64,000 nt of DNA from Parvibaculum sp046297875. Its GTDB lineage: Bacteria; Pseudomonadota; Alphaproteobacteria; Parvibaculales; Parvibaculaceae. Every line of letters begins with the position of its first letter. Positions within the stretch are counted from its first letter, which is position 1. The notes under the pieces are model-generated. The model did not search any database, had not been told where the DNA came from, and was given only the letters and a program-made list of their open reading frames with translations. A program made the position numbers and the translations under genes. Shown here piece after piece: positions 24,704 to 32,735 of this stretch. The stretch covers positions 248,001 through 312,000 of the forward strand of contig NZ_JBKBHD010000001.1 of assembly GCF_046297875.1 (NCBI RefSeq), read 5' to 3'.

Positions 24704-24720
24704 CCTGACCCAAGGTCAGG
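24704..24720. repeat. Inverted repeat before the enoyl-CoA hydratase gene
   Basis: CCTGACC-CAA-GGTCAGG is a perfect 7 bp inverted repeat 57 bases upstream of the hydratase start. It is followed by TGATAATT. It could be an operator for the hydratase gene or part of a terminator for the methyltransferase gene; no T run supports the latter. Confidence 0.45.
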
Positions 24721-24777
24721 TGATAATTCCGAAACAGAACTTATTGCGGCATCTATATCTGCCGACAGGAGGACGGA

Positions 24778-25563
24778 ATGACCGAGCATGTGCTGAGGGC
24801 GATCGACAAGGGCGTGATGACTGTCACGCTGAACCGCGCCGACAAGAAGAATGCTCTGACAGAAGCCATGTATGCGGCGCTTGGCGATGCGCTGGAGGCG
24901 GCGGCGAAGGACGCTTCGGTCAAGGTTGTCCTGTTCACGGGCAGCGGCGACAGCTTCACGGCGGGTAACGACCTTGGCGATTTTGCTGCCGCTGGCTCGA
25001 AGCCCGTGGACGCCAATGAGGGTGAGCGCCCGGTGGGCCGCTTCCTCCGTCTTATTGCCACAGCGGAAAAGCCACTGATCGCCGCTGTGAACGGCCTTGC
25101 CGTCGGAGTCGGCGTTACCATGCTTCTGCATTGCGATCTGGTCTATGCAGCCCAAAGCGCCAGTTTCCAGACGCCCTTCGTTAATCTGGGCCTTGTGCCG
25201 GAAGCGGGGTCCACGCTGCTGATGCCCAGCCTTGTCGGCAACCAGAAGGCGGCCGAACTTTTCCTTCTTGGCAAAAAGATCGGAGCAGAGAAGGCCGAAC
25301 GGATCGGGCTGGTGGCGGATGTGCTGCCGGACGCCGAACTTCTCGCCCGCACGACCGCCATCGCTCAGGAACTTGCCGCCAAGGCACCGACGGCCGTGAA
25401 GCTCACCAAGCAGCTCCTGCGGGGCGCCTCGCGGCCCGACGTTGCCAAGCGGATGTCAGAGGAAGGTGCGCATTTCGCGGCCCAGCTCCGCTCGGCGGAA
25501 GTGAAAGAGGCGATCAGCGCCTTTTTCGAGAAGCGGGCACCGGATTTTTCCAAGGCAAGCTGA
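24778..25563 (+). CDS. Enoyl-CoA hydratase/isomerase family protein
   Basis: This 261-residue crotonase-fold protein has the oxyanion-hole segments FTAGNDLGDF (about 59-68) and VNGLAVGVGVTMLLHCD (about 103-119). The position of the second catalytic Glu is occupied in LVPEAGSTLLMP. It probably acts on acyl-CoA, as a hydratase or isomerase in fatty acid breakdown. AGGAGG precedes the ATG. It is convergent with the lysR gene, six bases away. Confidence 0.9.
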   Translation: MTEHVLRAIDKGVMTVTLNRADKKNALTEAMYAALGDALEAAAKDASVKVVLFTGSGDSFTAGNDLGDFAAAGSKPVDANEGERPVGRFLRLIATAEKPLIAAVNGLAVGVGVTMLLHCDLVYAAQSASFQTPFVNLGLVPEAGSTLLMPSLVGNQKAAELFLLGKKIGAEKAERIGLVADVLPDAELLARTTAIAQELAAKAPTAVKLTKQLLRGASRPDVAKRMSEEGAHFAAQLRSAEVKEAISAFFEKRAPDFSKAS

Positions 25564-25569
25564 TGAGGC

Positions 25570-26508
25570 CTATAGCGGCCCGCCCAGGGCGGCGAGGCGG
25601 CGGCGGATTTCGGCCAGGAAAAGCTGGGTCGGCAGGGTCTGGTCGGCTTCGGGCCGGGTGACGAGGTAGAGCAGGTAGCTCGGCAACATCGGCGCCGGGA
25701 GGAGCGGCCAGAGCGTATCGCGCCGCGCCGTCTCTGCCACCGATGTCGGCAGGAAACCGATCCCGACGCCTATGCCGATGAGACGTTTGGCTTCCTCGAG
25801 GTTTTCCGCCTCGCCCGCGGGCTCAAGCCCAAGCCTGTAACGCATGCGGAAATGGCGGACATCGTCCGGTTCGTCGGTGCCGGTGACGATGAACCGCTCG
25901 CTGCCAAGCATTTCGGGGTTCTGGATGCAGGAGCCGTATAGCGGATGGGAACGGCCGCAATAGAGCTGCTGGTATTCGCGCATCAATGGCTCGTAGAGAA
26001 GGTCGCTGCGCGGGGCGCTGTCGAAGGCGATGCAGACTTCGGCCTCGTCCTTCAGCAGGGCATCCACCACGATGCCGCAAGGCGCGATATCGATCCGCAG
26101 CCTGATCCGCGGGTGGCGGCGGCGCATCGTATCGAGCGTGGCGTCAAGCTCCGGCGAGTGTACGGCCGAAACCGAGCGGATGGTGAGAAGGCCTTCCACC
26201 TCGCCTGCCACCTGGGCCATTTCCCGGGGCAATGCCTGCACCTGCTGAAACAAATGCTCGGCAAAGGCCGCGACGATGCGCCCTTCCGGCGTAAGCGTCA
26301 CGCCGCGCGCGGAGCGGATGCAGAGTTCCGCATCGAGGTGACCCTCCAGCCGCTTCAGCGCAAGGCTGACTGCCGGCTGCTGCAGGTTGAGGCGGCGCGC
26401 AGCCGCGCCGATACCGCCTGAACGGGCGATTTCGAGCAAAATCTTGAAGAGATTGAGGTCGATCCGGTGAAACAGCGCCGGGTCGATGCGGATGTCCTTC
26501 TTACGCAA
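25570..26508 (-). CDS. LysR family transcriptional regulator
   Basis: This 312-residue protein has the LysR winged helix-turn-helix near residues 19-78 (FKILLEIARSGGIGAAARRLNLQQPAVSLALKRLE region) and a periplasmic-binding-type effector domain. It is divergent from the SDR-creatininase-Rieske genes and probably activates them in response to their substrate or an intermediate. The 137-base gap between the two starts holds a perfect 17 bp palindrome. Effector unknown. Confidence 0.92.
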   Translation of the reverse strand: MRKKDIRIDPALFHRIDLNLFKILLEIARSGGIGAAARRLNLQQPAVSLALKRLEGHLDAELCIRSARGVTLTPEGRIVAAFAEHLFQQVQALPREMAQVAGEVEGLLTIRSVSAVHSPELDATLDTMRRRHPRIRLRIDIAPCGIVVDALLKDEAEVCIAFDSAPRSDLLYEPLMREYQQLYCGRSHPLYGSCIQNPEMLGSERFIVTGTDEPDDVRHFRMRYRLGLEPAGEAENLEEAKRLIGIGVGIGFLPTSVAETARRDTLWPLLPAPMLPSYLLYLVTRPEADQTLPTQLFLAEIRRRLAALGGPL

Positions 26509-26562
26509 CGTGCCATCCTTTCAAGGCGTCCGGTCCCATCCTGCGCCGTCTCATAAATTCGA

Positions 26563-26579
26563 TCAATGCCCGGCATTGA
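26563..26579. promoter_or_regulatory. Palindrome in the lysR/SDR divergent promoter region
   Basis: TCAATGCC-C-GGCATTGA is a perfect 8 bp inverted repeat with a single central base, 54 bases from the lysR start and 66 from the SDR start. Its size and position fit a LysR binding site, although it does not follow the simple T-N11-A rule at its ends. Its right end overlaps a TTGACC that could be a -35 for the SDR operon. Confidence 0.6.
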
Positions 26580-26645
26580 CCGTTTCCGTCTTCGACGGCC
26601 CAAACCCTCTTGGCAGTCTCACCTGCAGCGGAAAGGAGCCTGCAG

Positions 26646-27353
26646 GTGAGACGGTTCGGGAATCGGCGGGTTGTCGTGACAGGCGCGGCAAGCGGTATCG
26701 GCAAGGCCATCGCCGAGGCATTTGCGAAAGAAGGCGCGATGACGATCGGGCTCGATCTTGCGCCTCAATCCGGCGACGGCTTCGACATTCTCGCCGCCGA
26801 TGTCACGGATGAAGCCGCGGTGAACGCAGGTGTTGCCGAAGCGGCGGCCCGGCTCGGCAGGATAGACGTGCTCGTCAATTGCGCCGGCATCGAGATCCAG
26901 TCGGCCATCGACGCGCTCGAAACTTACGCTCTCGACCGGATGCTCGCCGTCAATCTGCGCGGGCCTATCCTCATGATGCGGGCGGCACTGCCGCATCTCG
27001 CGCCCGATGCGCGCATTATCAACATTGCGTCCGAGCTTGCCTTTCTCGGTCGCGCAGGATCGTCCGTCTATGCGGCGACGAAGGGCGCGATGCTTTCGCT
27101 CACGCGCTCTTGGGCGCGCGAATTTGCGCCCGGCATTCTCGTCAATGCGGTTGCGCCCGGTCCCGTCGACACGCCGCTCCTCGATTTCGTGAACATGGAC
27201 CCGGCGTTGAAGGCGCTCGAAACATCGAACCCCCTTCGCCGCATCGGCCGCCCCGAAGAAATCGCAGGCGCGGTGCTTTTCCTTGCAAGCCCGGAGGCGG
27301 GCTTCATCACCGGACAATGTATCGGCGTCGATGGCGGCGCCGCGATGAGGTAG
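26646..27353 (+). CDS. Short-chain dehydrogenase/reductase (SDR)
   Basis: This 235-residue classical SDR has the cofactor motif TGAASGIGKA, the structural NCAG motif, the active-site Ser in INIASELAF and YAATK with catalytic Tyr and Lys. It ends with the usual FITGQCIGVDGGAAMR. The start is GTG at 26646, with AAGGAG eight bases upstream. It is the first gene of the LysR-controlled set, two bases before the creatininase-like gene. It would oxidise or reduce an alcohol/carbonyl intermediate; the substrate is unknown. Confidence 0.9.
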   Translation: MRRFGNRRVVVTGAASGIGKAIAEAFAKEGAMTIGLDLAPQSGDGFDILAADVTDEAAVNAGVAEAAARLGRIDVLVNCAGIEIQSAIDALETYALDRMLAVNLRGPILMMRAALPHLAPDARIINIASELAFLGRAGSSVYAATKGAMLSLTRSWAREFAPGILVNAVAPGPVDTPLLDFVNMDPALKALETSNPLRRIGRPEEIAGAVLFLASPEAGFITGQCIGVDGGAAMR

Positions 27354-27355
27354 TC

Positions 27356-28129
27356 ATGAGTCAATCCGTTCTGATGCAGGAAATCACCTGGCCCGACTTC
27401 GAGGCGAAGACGAAGGCGCGCGCGCCCTTCTTCCTGCCCGTCGGTGCAACGGAGCAGCACGGGCCGCACCTGCCGCTCGGCACGGATGTGTTCCTGCCAA
27501 CGCATATGGCGAAGGAAGTCGCCAAGCGGGTCGGCGGCGTGGTCGCGCCGACCATTCCCTATGGCTACAAGTCACAACCGCGCTCGGGCGGCGGACAGGC
27601 CTTTCCCGGCACGACGAGCCTTGCCGCGAACACGCTCACCCTCGTCGTGCGCGATGTGCTGCACGATCTGGCACTTCATGGCGCACGGCGCTTTGTGGTC
27701 GTGAACGGGCATGTGGAAAATGCCTGGCCGATCATCGAAGGGATCGACCTTGCGCTGCGCGAAATGCGGCGCGACGGGATTAGCGACGCCGAAGTGGTGC
27801 GGCTCGAATATTGGGACTTCATCAAGCCGGAGACGCTCGACCGGCTGTTCCCCGATGGTTATCCCGGCATCGATCTCGAGCATGCCGCGCTCATCGAAAC
27901 ATCGCTGATGCTGCTGATCCGGCCCGATCTCGTGGACGTGCCGAAGACGCCGACTCATGGCCATGCCGAATTTCCAACCTATGACCGCTATCCGGTGCGC
28001 CCCGGCCTTGTGCCCGCGACTGGCGTGCTCGCCCGCGCGGCAGGCGCAAGCGCCGAAAAGGGCGAATGGCTGGCGACCGACCATATCGACGGCATCACCG
28101 CCGCACTTCTCAAGGAATTCGATCTCTGA
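27356..28129 (+). CDS. Creatininase family amidohydrolase
   Basis: This 257-residue protein closely follows the Pseudomonas creatininase layout: the metal ligands E33, H35 and D44 (in TEQHGPHLPLGTD) and H119 and E121 (in NGHVEN) fall one residue from the known positions. FPGTTSL is also conserved. Family members hydrolyse cyclic or peptide amides: creatinine, N-formyl amides in riboflavin synthesis, or the mycofactocin precursor. Location between an SDR and a Rieske oxygenase argues for a small-molecule catabolic role. The true substrate is open. Confidence 0.85.
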   Translation: MSQSVLMQEITWPDFEAKTKARAPFFLPVGATEQHGPHLPLGTDVFLPTHMAKEVAKRVGGVVAPTIPYGYKSQPRSGGGQAFPGTTSLAANTLTLVVRDVLHDLALHGARRFVVVNGHVENAWPIIEGIDLALREMRRDGISDAEVVRLEYWDFIKPETLDRLFPDGYPGIDLEHAALIETSLMLLIRPDLVDVPKTPTHGHAEFPTYDRYPVRPGLVPATGVLARAAGASAEKGEWLATDHIDGITAALLKEFDL

Positions 28130-28142
28130 TGGAGGTATTGCC

Positions 28143-29396
28143 ATGACCGCTTCTGCGAAACTCGATGCGATCCTGAAAGATGTTGCGACGGTGGCCTCAC
28201 TGCCGCTCGAACGCGCCACGACGCTGCCGCGCGAAACCTATATCGACGAGGAGTTCTTTGCCTTCGAGCGCGACAACATCTTCAAGAAGGACTGGATGTG
28301 CCTTGCCCATGTCTCCCAATTGAAGACACAAGGCAGCTTCGTCGCGATTGACCTTTTCGACGAGCCGCTTGTCGTGGTGCGCGGCCATGACGACAAGATT
28401 CGTGTGCTGTCGCGCGTCTGCGCGCATCGCGCCATGGACATCATGCCGGAGGACCCCTCCTTCCCGCGCGAGGGCGAGACGCGGCTTCTCGTCTGTCCCT
28501 ACCACAAGTGGTCCTACGATCTCGACGGTTCGCTTCGCGGCTGCTCCCAGATGCACAAGGCCGAAGGCTTCGAGAAGAAAGACTGGCAGCTTTCCGAGTT
28601 CCGCAGCGAAGTGTGGAACGGATTTGTCTTCGTCAATTTCGACGGCGAGGCAATGCCGCTTGCAGATCAGTATGAGGAATTCGGCCGCCTGACTGCGCCG
28701 TGGAACGTGGCCGAGATGGAAATCGCCATCGATTTCGAATGGGAATGCGACTTCAACTGGAAGGTGATGGTCGAGAACTGGATGGAGTCATATCACCACA
28801 TCGGCACGCATGCGACGACGCTCAACCCGAGCATGCCGGGCGAACTCACATGGGCGGATGCAGAGCGGCCCTATTTCATCCGCGCACATCTTCCCTATAC
28901 GAATAAACTCCGCGCCGAACTGAAGGCTTCGGCCACAGGCGAAGGGCCGAAAGTGCCGGGCTTCAAGCCGATTGCAGGAATCGACGACAATCAGGCAAAT
29001 GAATGGGGCCTTTATCTCGGCTTTCCCTGCTTCATGTTCCTGACGACGCATGACCGCGCCATCTGGTACCGCCTGCTGCCGGTCTCGGCCGGGCGCTGCA
29101 AGCTTCTCACGACGACACTTGTTGCGCCATCGGCGAAGGAAGACCCGGACTATGAGATGGCGCTCGCAAGCGAAGGCGAGATGCTGCGCACTTTCCATTC
29201 GGAAGACATGGTGGTGAATGCCGCCGTACAGCGCGGGCTGAAATCGTCGCGCGCGGTGCGCGGGCGGCTCAGCCATCTGGAAGAACCTGTCTGGCTCATC
29301 CAGCGCTATCTGGCCGCGCGGGCGGAGGGACGCTATCCGGAGAAGGCAAACCGCGCGCCCTATCACGGGCCGCAGTCAATGCAGGCAGCGGAATAG
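28143..29396 (+). CDS. Rieske oxygenase, large subunit
   Basis: This 417-residue protein has a Rieske [2Fe-2S] site (C93, H95, C118, H121) and a mononuclear iron site in ENWMESYHHIGTH with H218 and H223. The residue that bridges the two centres is Glu215 where most ring-hydroxylating oxygenases have Asp. Glu at this place is known from carnitine/quaternary-amine oxygenases such as CntA, so an N-methylated or aliphatic substrate is possible. No reductase or small subunit is adjacent. GGAGG precedes the ATG. It is the third gene of the LysR-linked set. Confidence 0.88.
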   Translation: MTASAKLDAILKDVATVASLPLERATTLPRETYIDEEFFAFERDNIFKKDWMCLAHVSQLKTQGSFVAIDLFDEPLVVVRGHDDKIRVLSRVCAHRAMDIMPEDPSFPREGETRLLVCPYHKWSYDLDGSLRGCSQMHKAEGFEKKDWQLSEFRSEVWNGFVFVNFDGEAMPLADQYEEFGRLTAPWNVAEMEIAIDFEWECDFNWKVMVENWMESYHHIGTHATTLNPSMPGELTWADAERPYFIRAHLPYTNKLRAELKASATGEGPKVPGFKPIAGIDDNQANEWGLYLGFPCFMFLTTHDRAIWYRLLPVSAGRCKLLTTTLVAPSAKEDPDYEMALASEGEMLRTFHSEDMVVNAAVQRGLKSSRAVRGRLSHLEEPVWLIQRYLAARAEGRYPEKANRAPYHGPQSMQAAE

Positions 29397-29399
29397 GGA

Positions 29400-30083
29400 T
29401 CAGTAGGCGTGCGGGCGGCCGCCAACGGCAAGGCGGCTGCCCCAGAGCCGCGGCTGTCCGGACTGGCCAAAGGCAAGCGGGCGGCGGGCGGAAAGCGGGC
29501 TCGCACCGGCATGGGGCTGCGGATTGGCAATCTGGATGGCCCCGAGCCGGCGTTCGGCGGGGTGGAGCGTACCTTCGCGGTCCTCGACAAGAAGCGGCAG
29601 GTTCAGCACACGGCCCCAAGCGCGCCAGCGAGCCGAGGCGTCGACCCCATCCTCACCGGCATAGACAACAAGGCTGCGGGACTCATGGCTGCGATGGCTG
29701 AGTTCCACGATGGCAACGAAGGACTTCGACTGCCGGTCGCAGGGCAGGATACGGAGCGCCACGCCGTCATAAGCCGACATGGGCTCCGACCACTCAAACC
29801 GGCCAAGAATGGGCGAGCTGTCATAGGCCGTGATGGCATCGCGATAGATGGTGGCAAAGCGGATGAAGCCGAAGGCGCGCTCGACCGGGCCGGTTGCCTT
29901 GACGGCAACATGGCACGGCAGGGCGAACGGATCGGCGTCAAACTCGCCACCCCGCCAGATGCGCTTGCGCCGCTTCTGCTGAACCGCTTCTTCGCCTGAC
30001 AAGGGCAGCTCCCGGTAAAACTCATGACACTTCAACGAGAATATTCCGGTAAGGGTTGGCGGCTCCTTAACGGAACCGCCCAT
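29400..30083 (-). CDS. DUF6101-like hypothetical protein
   Basis: This protein of up to 227 residues has no membrane helix and no catalytic motif I can name. The segments FDADPFALPCHVAV, YDGVALRILP, WRAWGRVLNLPLLVEDREG and a basic Pro/Arg-rich C-terminal region (SPLSARRPLAF) recall alphaproteobacterial DUF6101 proteins. The first ATG (30083) has no ribosome-binding site. A TTG at 30002 has GGGAG in front and would give 200 residues. It is convergent with the Rieske gene. Confidence 0.65.
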   Translation of the reverse strand: MGGSVKEPPTLTGIFSLKCHEFYRELPLSGEEAVQQKRRKRIWRGGEFDADPFALPCHVAVKATGPVERAFGFIRFATIYRDAITAYDSSPILGRFEWSEPMSAYDGVALRILPCDRQSKSFVAIVELSHRSHESRSLVVYAGEDGVDASARWRAWGRVLNLPLLVEDREGTLHPAERRLGAIQIANPQPHAGASPLSARRPLAFGQSGQPRLWGSRLAVGGRPHAY

Positions 30084-30196
30084 TTCGGCACATTATTTTA
30101 GGGGCAGGAGAGACGCACCTTTGGCTTTGGCCGGGCTTTGCGGCATTCTCAGGCCCGCAAGCAGCCCTGAAAATCCGCCGAAAGCCAAGCAAGCCA

Positions 30197-31738
30197 ATGT
30201 CCTATGCCTCCCTGCGCGAATTCCTCGACAAGCTCGAAGCGACGGGCGACCTCATCCGTGTGAAGGAGCCTGTTTCGACCGTTCTGGAGATGACGGAGAT
30301 CCAGACGCGGCTTCTCGCCGAGGAGGGCCCTGCCGTGCTGTTCGAGGCGCCGCTAATGCCGGACGGGAGCCCGGCCTCGATGCCGGTTCTCGTCAATCTG
30401 TTCGGCACGGTGGAGCGGGTGGCGCGGGGCGTGACAGCGAATTTTGCGGGCGGCAGCCCGGTCGAGCGGACGCGAGCGCGGGATCTGCGTGAAGTTGGCG
30501 AGGCGCTCGCCTTTTTGCGCCAGCCGGAGCCGCCGGGCGGCTTCCGCGAGGCGGTGTCGATGCTGCCGATCCTCAAGACCGTGATGGCGATGAAGCCGAA
30601 GACGGTCTCCTCCGCGCCCTGCCAGGAAGTTGTGCTGACGGGAGACGATATCGACCTCACCGCCCTTCCCGTCCAGACCTGCTGGCCGGGGGAGCCCGCG
30701 CCGCTCATCACCTGGCCGCTTGTCGTGACCAAGGGGCCGAAGGGCACGAAGGAAGACGACTTCAACCTCGGCATCTACCGGATGCAGGTGCTCGGCCGCG
30801 ACAAGACGATCATGCGCTGGCTCGCCCATCGCGGCGGCGCGCAGCATCATGCGCGCTGGAAGAAGGAGAGGCGCGAGCCGCTGCCGGCGGCCTGCGTAAT
30901 CGGCGCGGACCCCGGCACGATCCTCGCCGCGGTGACGCCCGTGCCCGACACGCTTTCCGAATATCAGTTCGCCGGCCTCCTGCGCGGCAAGAAGGTCGAG
31001 CTTGCCGACTGCAAGACGGTGCCGCTGAAAGTGCCGGCGGAAGCGGAGATCGTGATCGAGGGCTATGTCTCGCTCGACGAATATGCCGATGAAGGGCCTT
31101 ATGGCGACCATACCGGCTATTACAATTCGGTGGAGCAGTTCCCGGTTTTCACCGTGACGGCGATCACCATGCGGCGCGAGCCGATCTATCTGTCGACCTT
31201 CACGGGACGGCCGCCGGACGAACCTTCGGTGCTGGGTGAGGCGCTCAACGAAGTGTTCATTCCGCTGCTGCAGCAGCAATTCCCGGAGATCGTGGATTTC
31301 TGGCTGCCGCCCGAGGGCTGCTCCTATCGTATCGCCGTCATCTCGATGAAGAAGGCCTATCCGGGTCACGCGAAGCGCGTGATGATGGGCGCGTGGTCCT
31401 ATCTCCGCCAGTTCATGTACACGAAATGGCTGATCGTGGTGGATGACGATATCGATGCGCGCGACTGGAAGGATGTTATGTGGGCGATCTCGACCCGCAT
31501 GGACCCGGTGCGCGATGTGACGCTGATCGAGAACACGCCGATCGACTATCTCGACTTCGCCTCGCCGGAAAGCGGGCTCGGCGGCAAGATCGGCCTCGAC
31601 GCAACGAACAAGCTGCCGCCCGAAACGAAGCGCGAATGGGGCCGCGAAATCCGAATGGATGACGAAGTGATCGAGGCTGTGACGAAGAAATGGTCGAAGC
31701 TCGGATTGCCGGGCACAGGCAAGCCGATCTGGAAATAG
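30197..31738 (+). CDS. ubiD: UbiD family decarboxylase
   Basis: This 513-residue protein is a UbiD-type prenyl-FMN-dependent decarboxylase, most likely 4-hydroxy-3-polyprenylbenzoate decarboxylase of ubiquinone synthesis. The prFMN-binding motif NLGIYRMQV (about residues 190-198), WLAHRGGAQHH and the acidic EYADEGPYGDHTGYYN segment are conserved. It sits 20 kb from ubiA. The partner flavin prenyltransferase UbiX is not in the window. The arfB gene follows after four bases. Confidence 0.93.
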   Translation: MSYASLREFLDKLEATGDLIRVKEPVSTVLEMTEIQTRLLAEEGPAVLFEAPLMPDGSPASMPVLVNLFGTVERVARGVTANFAGGSPVERTRARDLREVGEALAFLRQPEPPGGFREAVSMLPILKTVMAMKPKTVSSAPCQEVVLTGDDIDLTALPVQTCWPGEPAPLITWPLVVTKGPKGTKEDDFNLGIYRMQVLGRDKTIMRWLAHRGGAQHHARWKKERREPLPAACVIGADPGTILAAVTPVPDTLSEYQFAGLLRGKKVELADCKTVPLKVPAEAEIVIEGYVSLDEYADEGPYGDHTGYYNSVEQFPVFTVTAITMRREPIYLSTFTGRPPDEPSVLGEALNEVFIPLLQQQFPEIVDFWLPPEGCSYRIAVISMKKAYPGHAKRVMMGAWSYLRQFMYTKWLIVVDDDIDARDWKDVMWAISTRMDPVRDVTLIENTPIDYLDFASPESGLGGKIGLDATNKLPPETKREWGREIRMDDEVIEAVTKKWSKLGLPGTGKPIWK

Positions 31739-31742
31739 TTTC

Positions 31743-32162
31743 ATGATCCCCGTCACCGACAGGCTCGCCATCGAAGAGGACGAAATCTCGATCAGCTTCA
31801 TCCGCGCGGGCGGGCCGGGCGGGCAGAATGTGAACAAGGTGTCGAGCGCGGCGCAGCTCCGCTTCGATGCTCGGCATTCGCCTTCGCTGCCGGAGCGGGT
31901 GCGGGCAAGGCTCGAGCGGATCGCGGGCACGAAGCTCACCAAGGATGGTGTCATCGTCATCACGGCAAACCGCTTCCGCACGCAGGAGGCGAACAAGCGA
32001 GACGCCGTGGAGCGGCTTGTCGAGATGATCGCCGAGGCGGCCCATCAGCCCAAGTTCCGCGTGCCCACGAAGCCGAGCAAGGCCGCCAAGGCCAAACGGG
32101 TCGAGGAGAAGGTGAAGCGCGGCACGGTGAAGAAACTCCGGCGCGCGCGGACAGACGACTAG
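31743..32162 (+). CDS. arfB: Alternative ribosome-rescue factor ArfB (peptidyl-tRNA hydrolase)
   Basis: This 139-residue protein has the release-factor GGQ motif in RAGGPGGQNVNKVSS (about 21-35) and a Lys/Arg-rich C-terminal tail. ArfB enters stalled ribosomes, places the tail in the empty mRNA channel and hydrolyses peptidyl-tRNA. No codon-recognition domain is present, as expected. It starts four bases after ubiD. Confidence 0.95.
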   Translation: MIPVTDRLAIEEDEISISFIRAGGPGGQNVNKVSSAAQLRFDARHSPSLPERVRARLERIAGTKLTKDGVIVITANRFRTQEANKRDAVERLVEMIAEAAHQPKFRVPTKPSKAAKAKRVEEKVKRGTVKKLRRARTDD

Positions 32163-32306
32163 CCGCCATCTTTCGGCCGATCAGGGCGAGTGCCATGCCG
32201 GTTTTCCCGTGCTAGCGTCTCCAGGCCCGGCATCGAATCACGCCACGGCGCGGCGGGCAAATGCGCTGCATATCCGCAATCACGTGGCTCACCATCGGAG
32301 GACCCC

Positions 32307-32711
32307 ATGGGCTTTTATTCGACGTCGCTCGGCCTTGTCGGCATCTATGCCGGCCTCAACATCCTCATCAATCTGTTCCTCGCCTATCGCGTGTCGGCGA
32401 ACCGCGTCCGCTCCAAGGTCATGACCGGAACGGGCAATGACGATCCGCTCTACAATGCGTCACGCGCGCATGTCACCAATGTCGAATACACGCCGATCGG
32501 GCTGATCGGCCTTGTGGTGCTGCATCTCCTTGCCGCGTCGATCTATGTGATACATGTCGTCGGCCTTGCGCTTACGATGGGCCGCGTCCTCCATGCCATT
32601 GGCGTGTCGCGCACGGGCGAGTCCACGCCGCCGCGCCTTGTCGGTACGCTGCTCACCTGGCTTTCACAGCTTGTCGCTGGCGTTGCCTGCCTGTGGTACG
32701 TCCTTCTCTGA
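32307..32711 (+). CDS. MAPEG family membrane protein
   Basis: This 134-residue protein has four hydrophobic segments and the MAPEG pattern NRVRSKVMTGTGNDDPLYNASRAHVTNVEYTPIGL, in which the E-x-x-P after helix 2 is typical. MAPEG proteins are membrane-bound glutathione S-transferases or peroxidases. A GGAGG lies eight bases before the ATG. The tldE partner gene follows after 24 bases. Its substrate is unknown. Confidence 0.85.
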   Translation: MGFYSTSLGLVGIYAGLNILINLFLAYRVSANRVRSKVMTGTGNDDPLYNASRAHVTNVEYTPIGLIGLVVLHLLAASIYVIHVVGLALTMGRVLHAIGVSRTGESTPPRLVGTLLTWLSQLVAGVACLWYVLL

Positions 32712-32735
32712 TCCTGCAACTTTCCGGTCTTTCCC

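Noticed and set aside
27356..28129. The creatininase-like protein as a peptide-maturing protease (MftE-like) working with TldD/PmbA
   Set aside because: No precursor peptide, radical SAM protein or chaperone of a modified-peptide cluster is nearby, and the gene lies between an SDR and a Rieske oxygenase.
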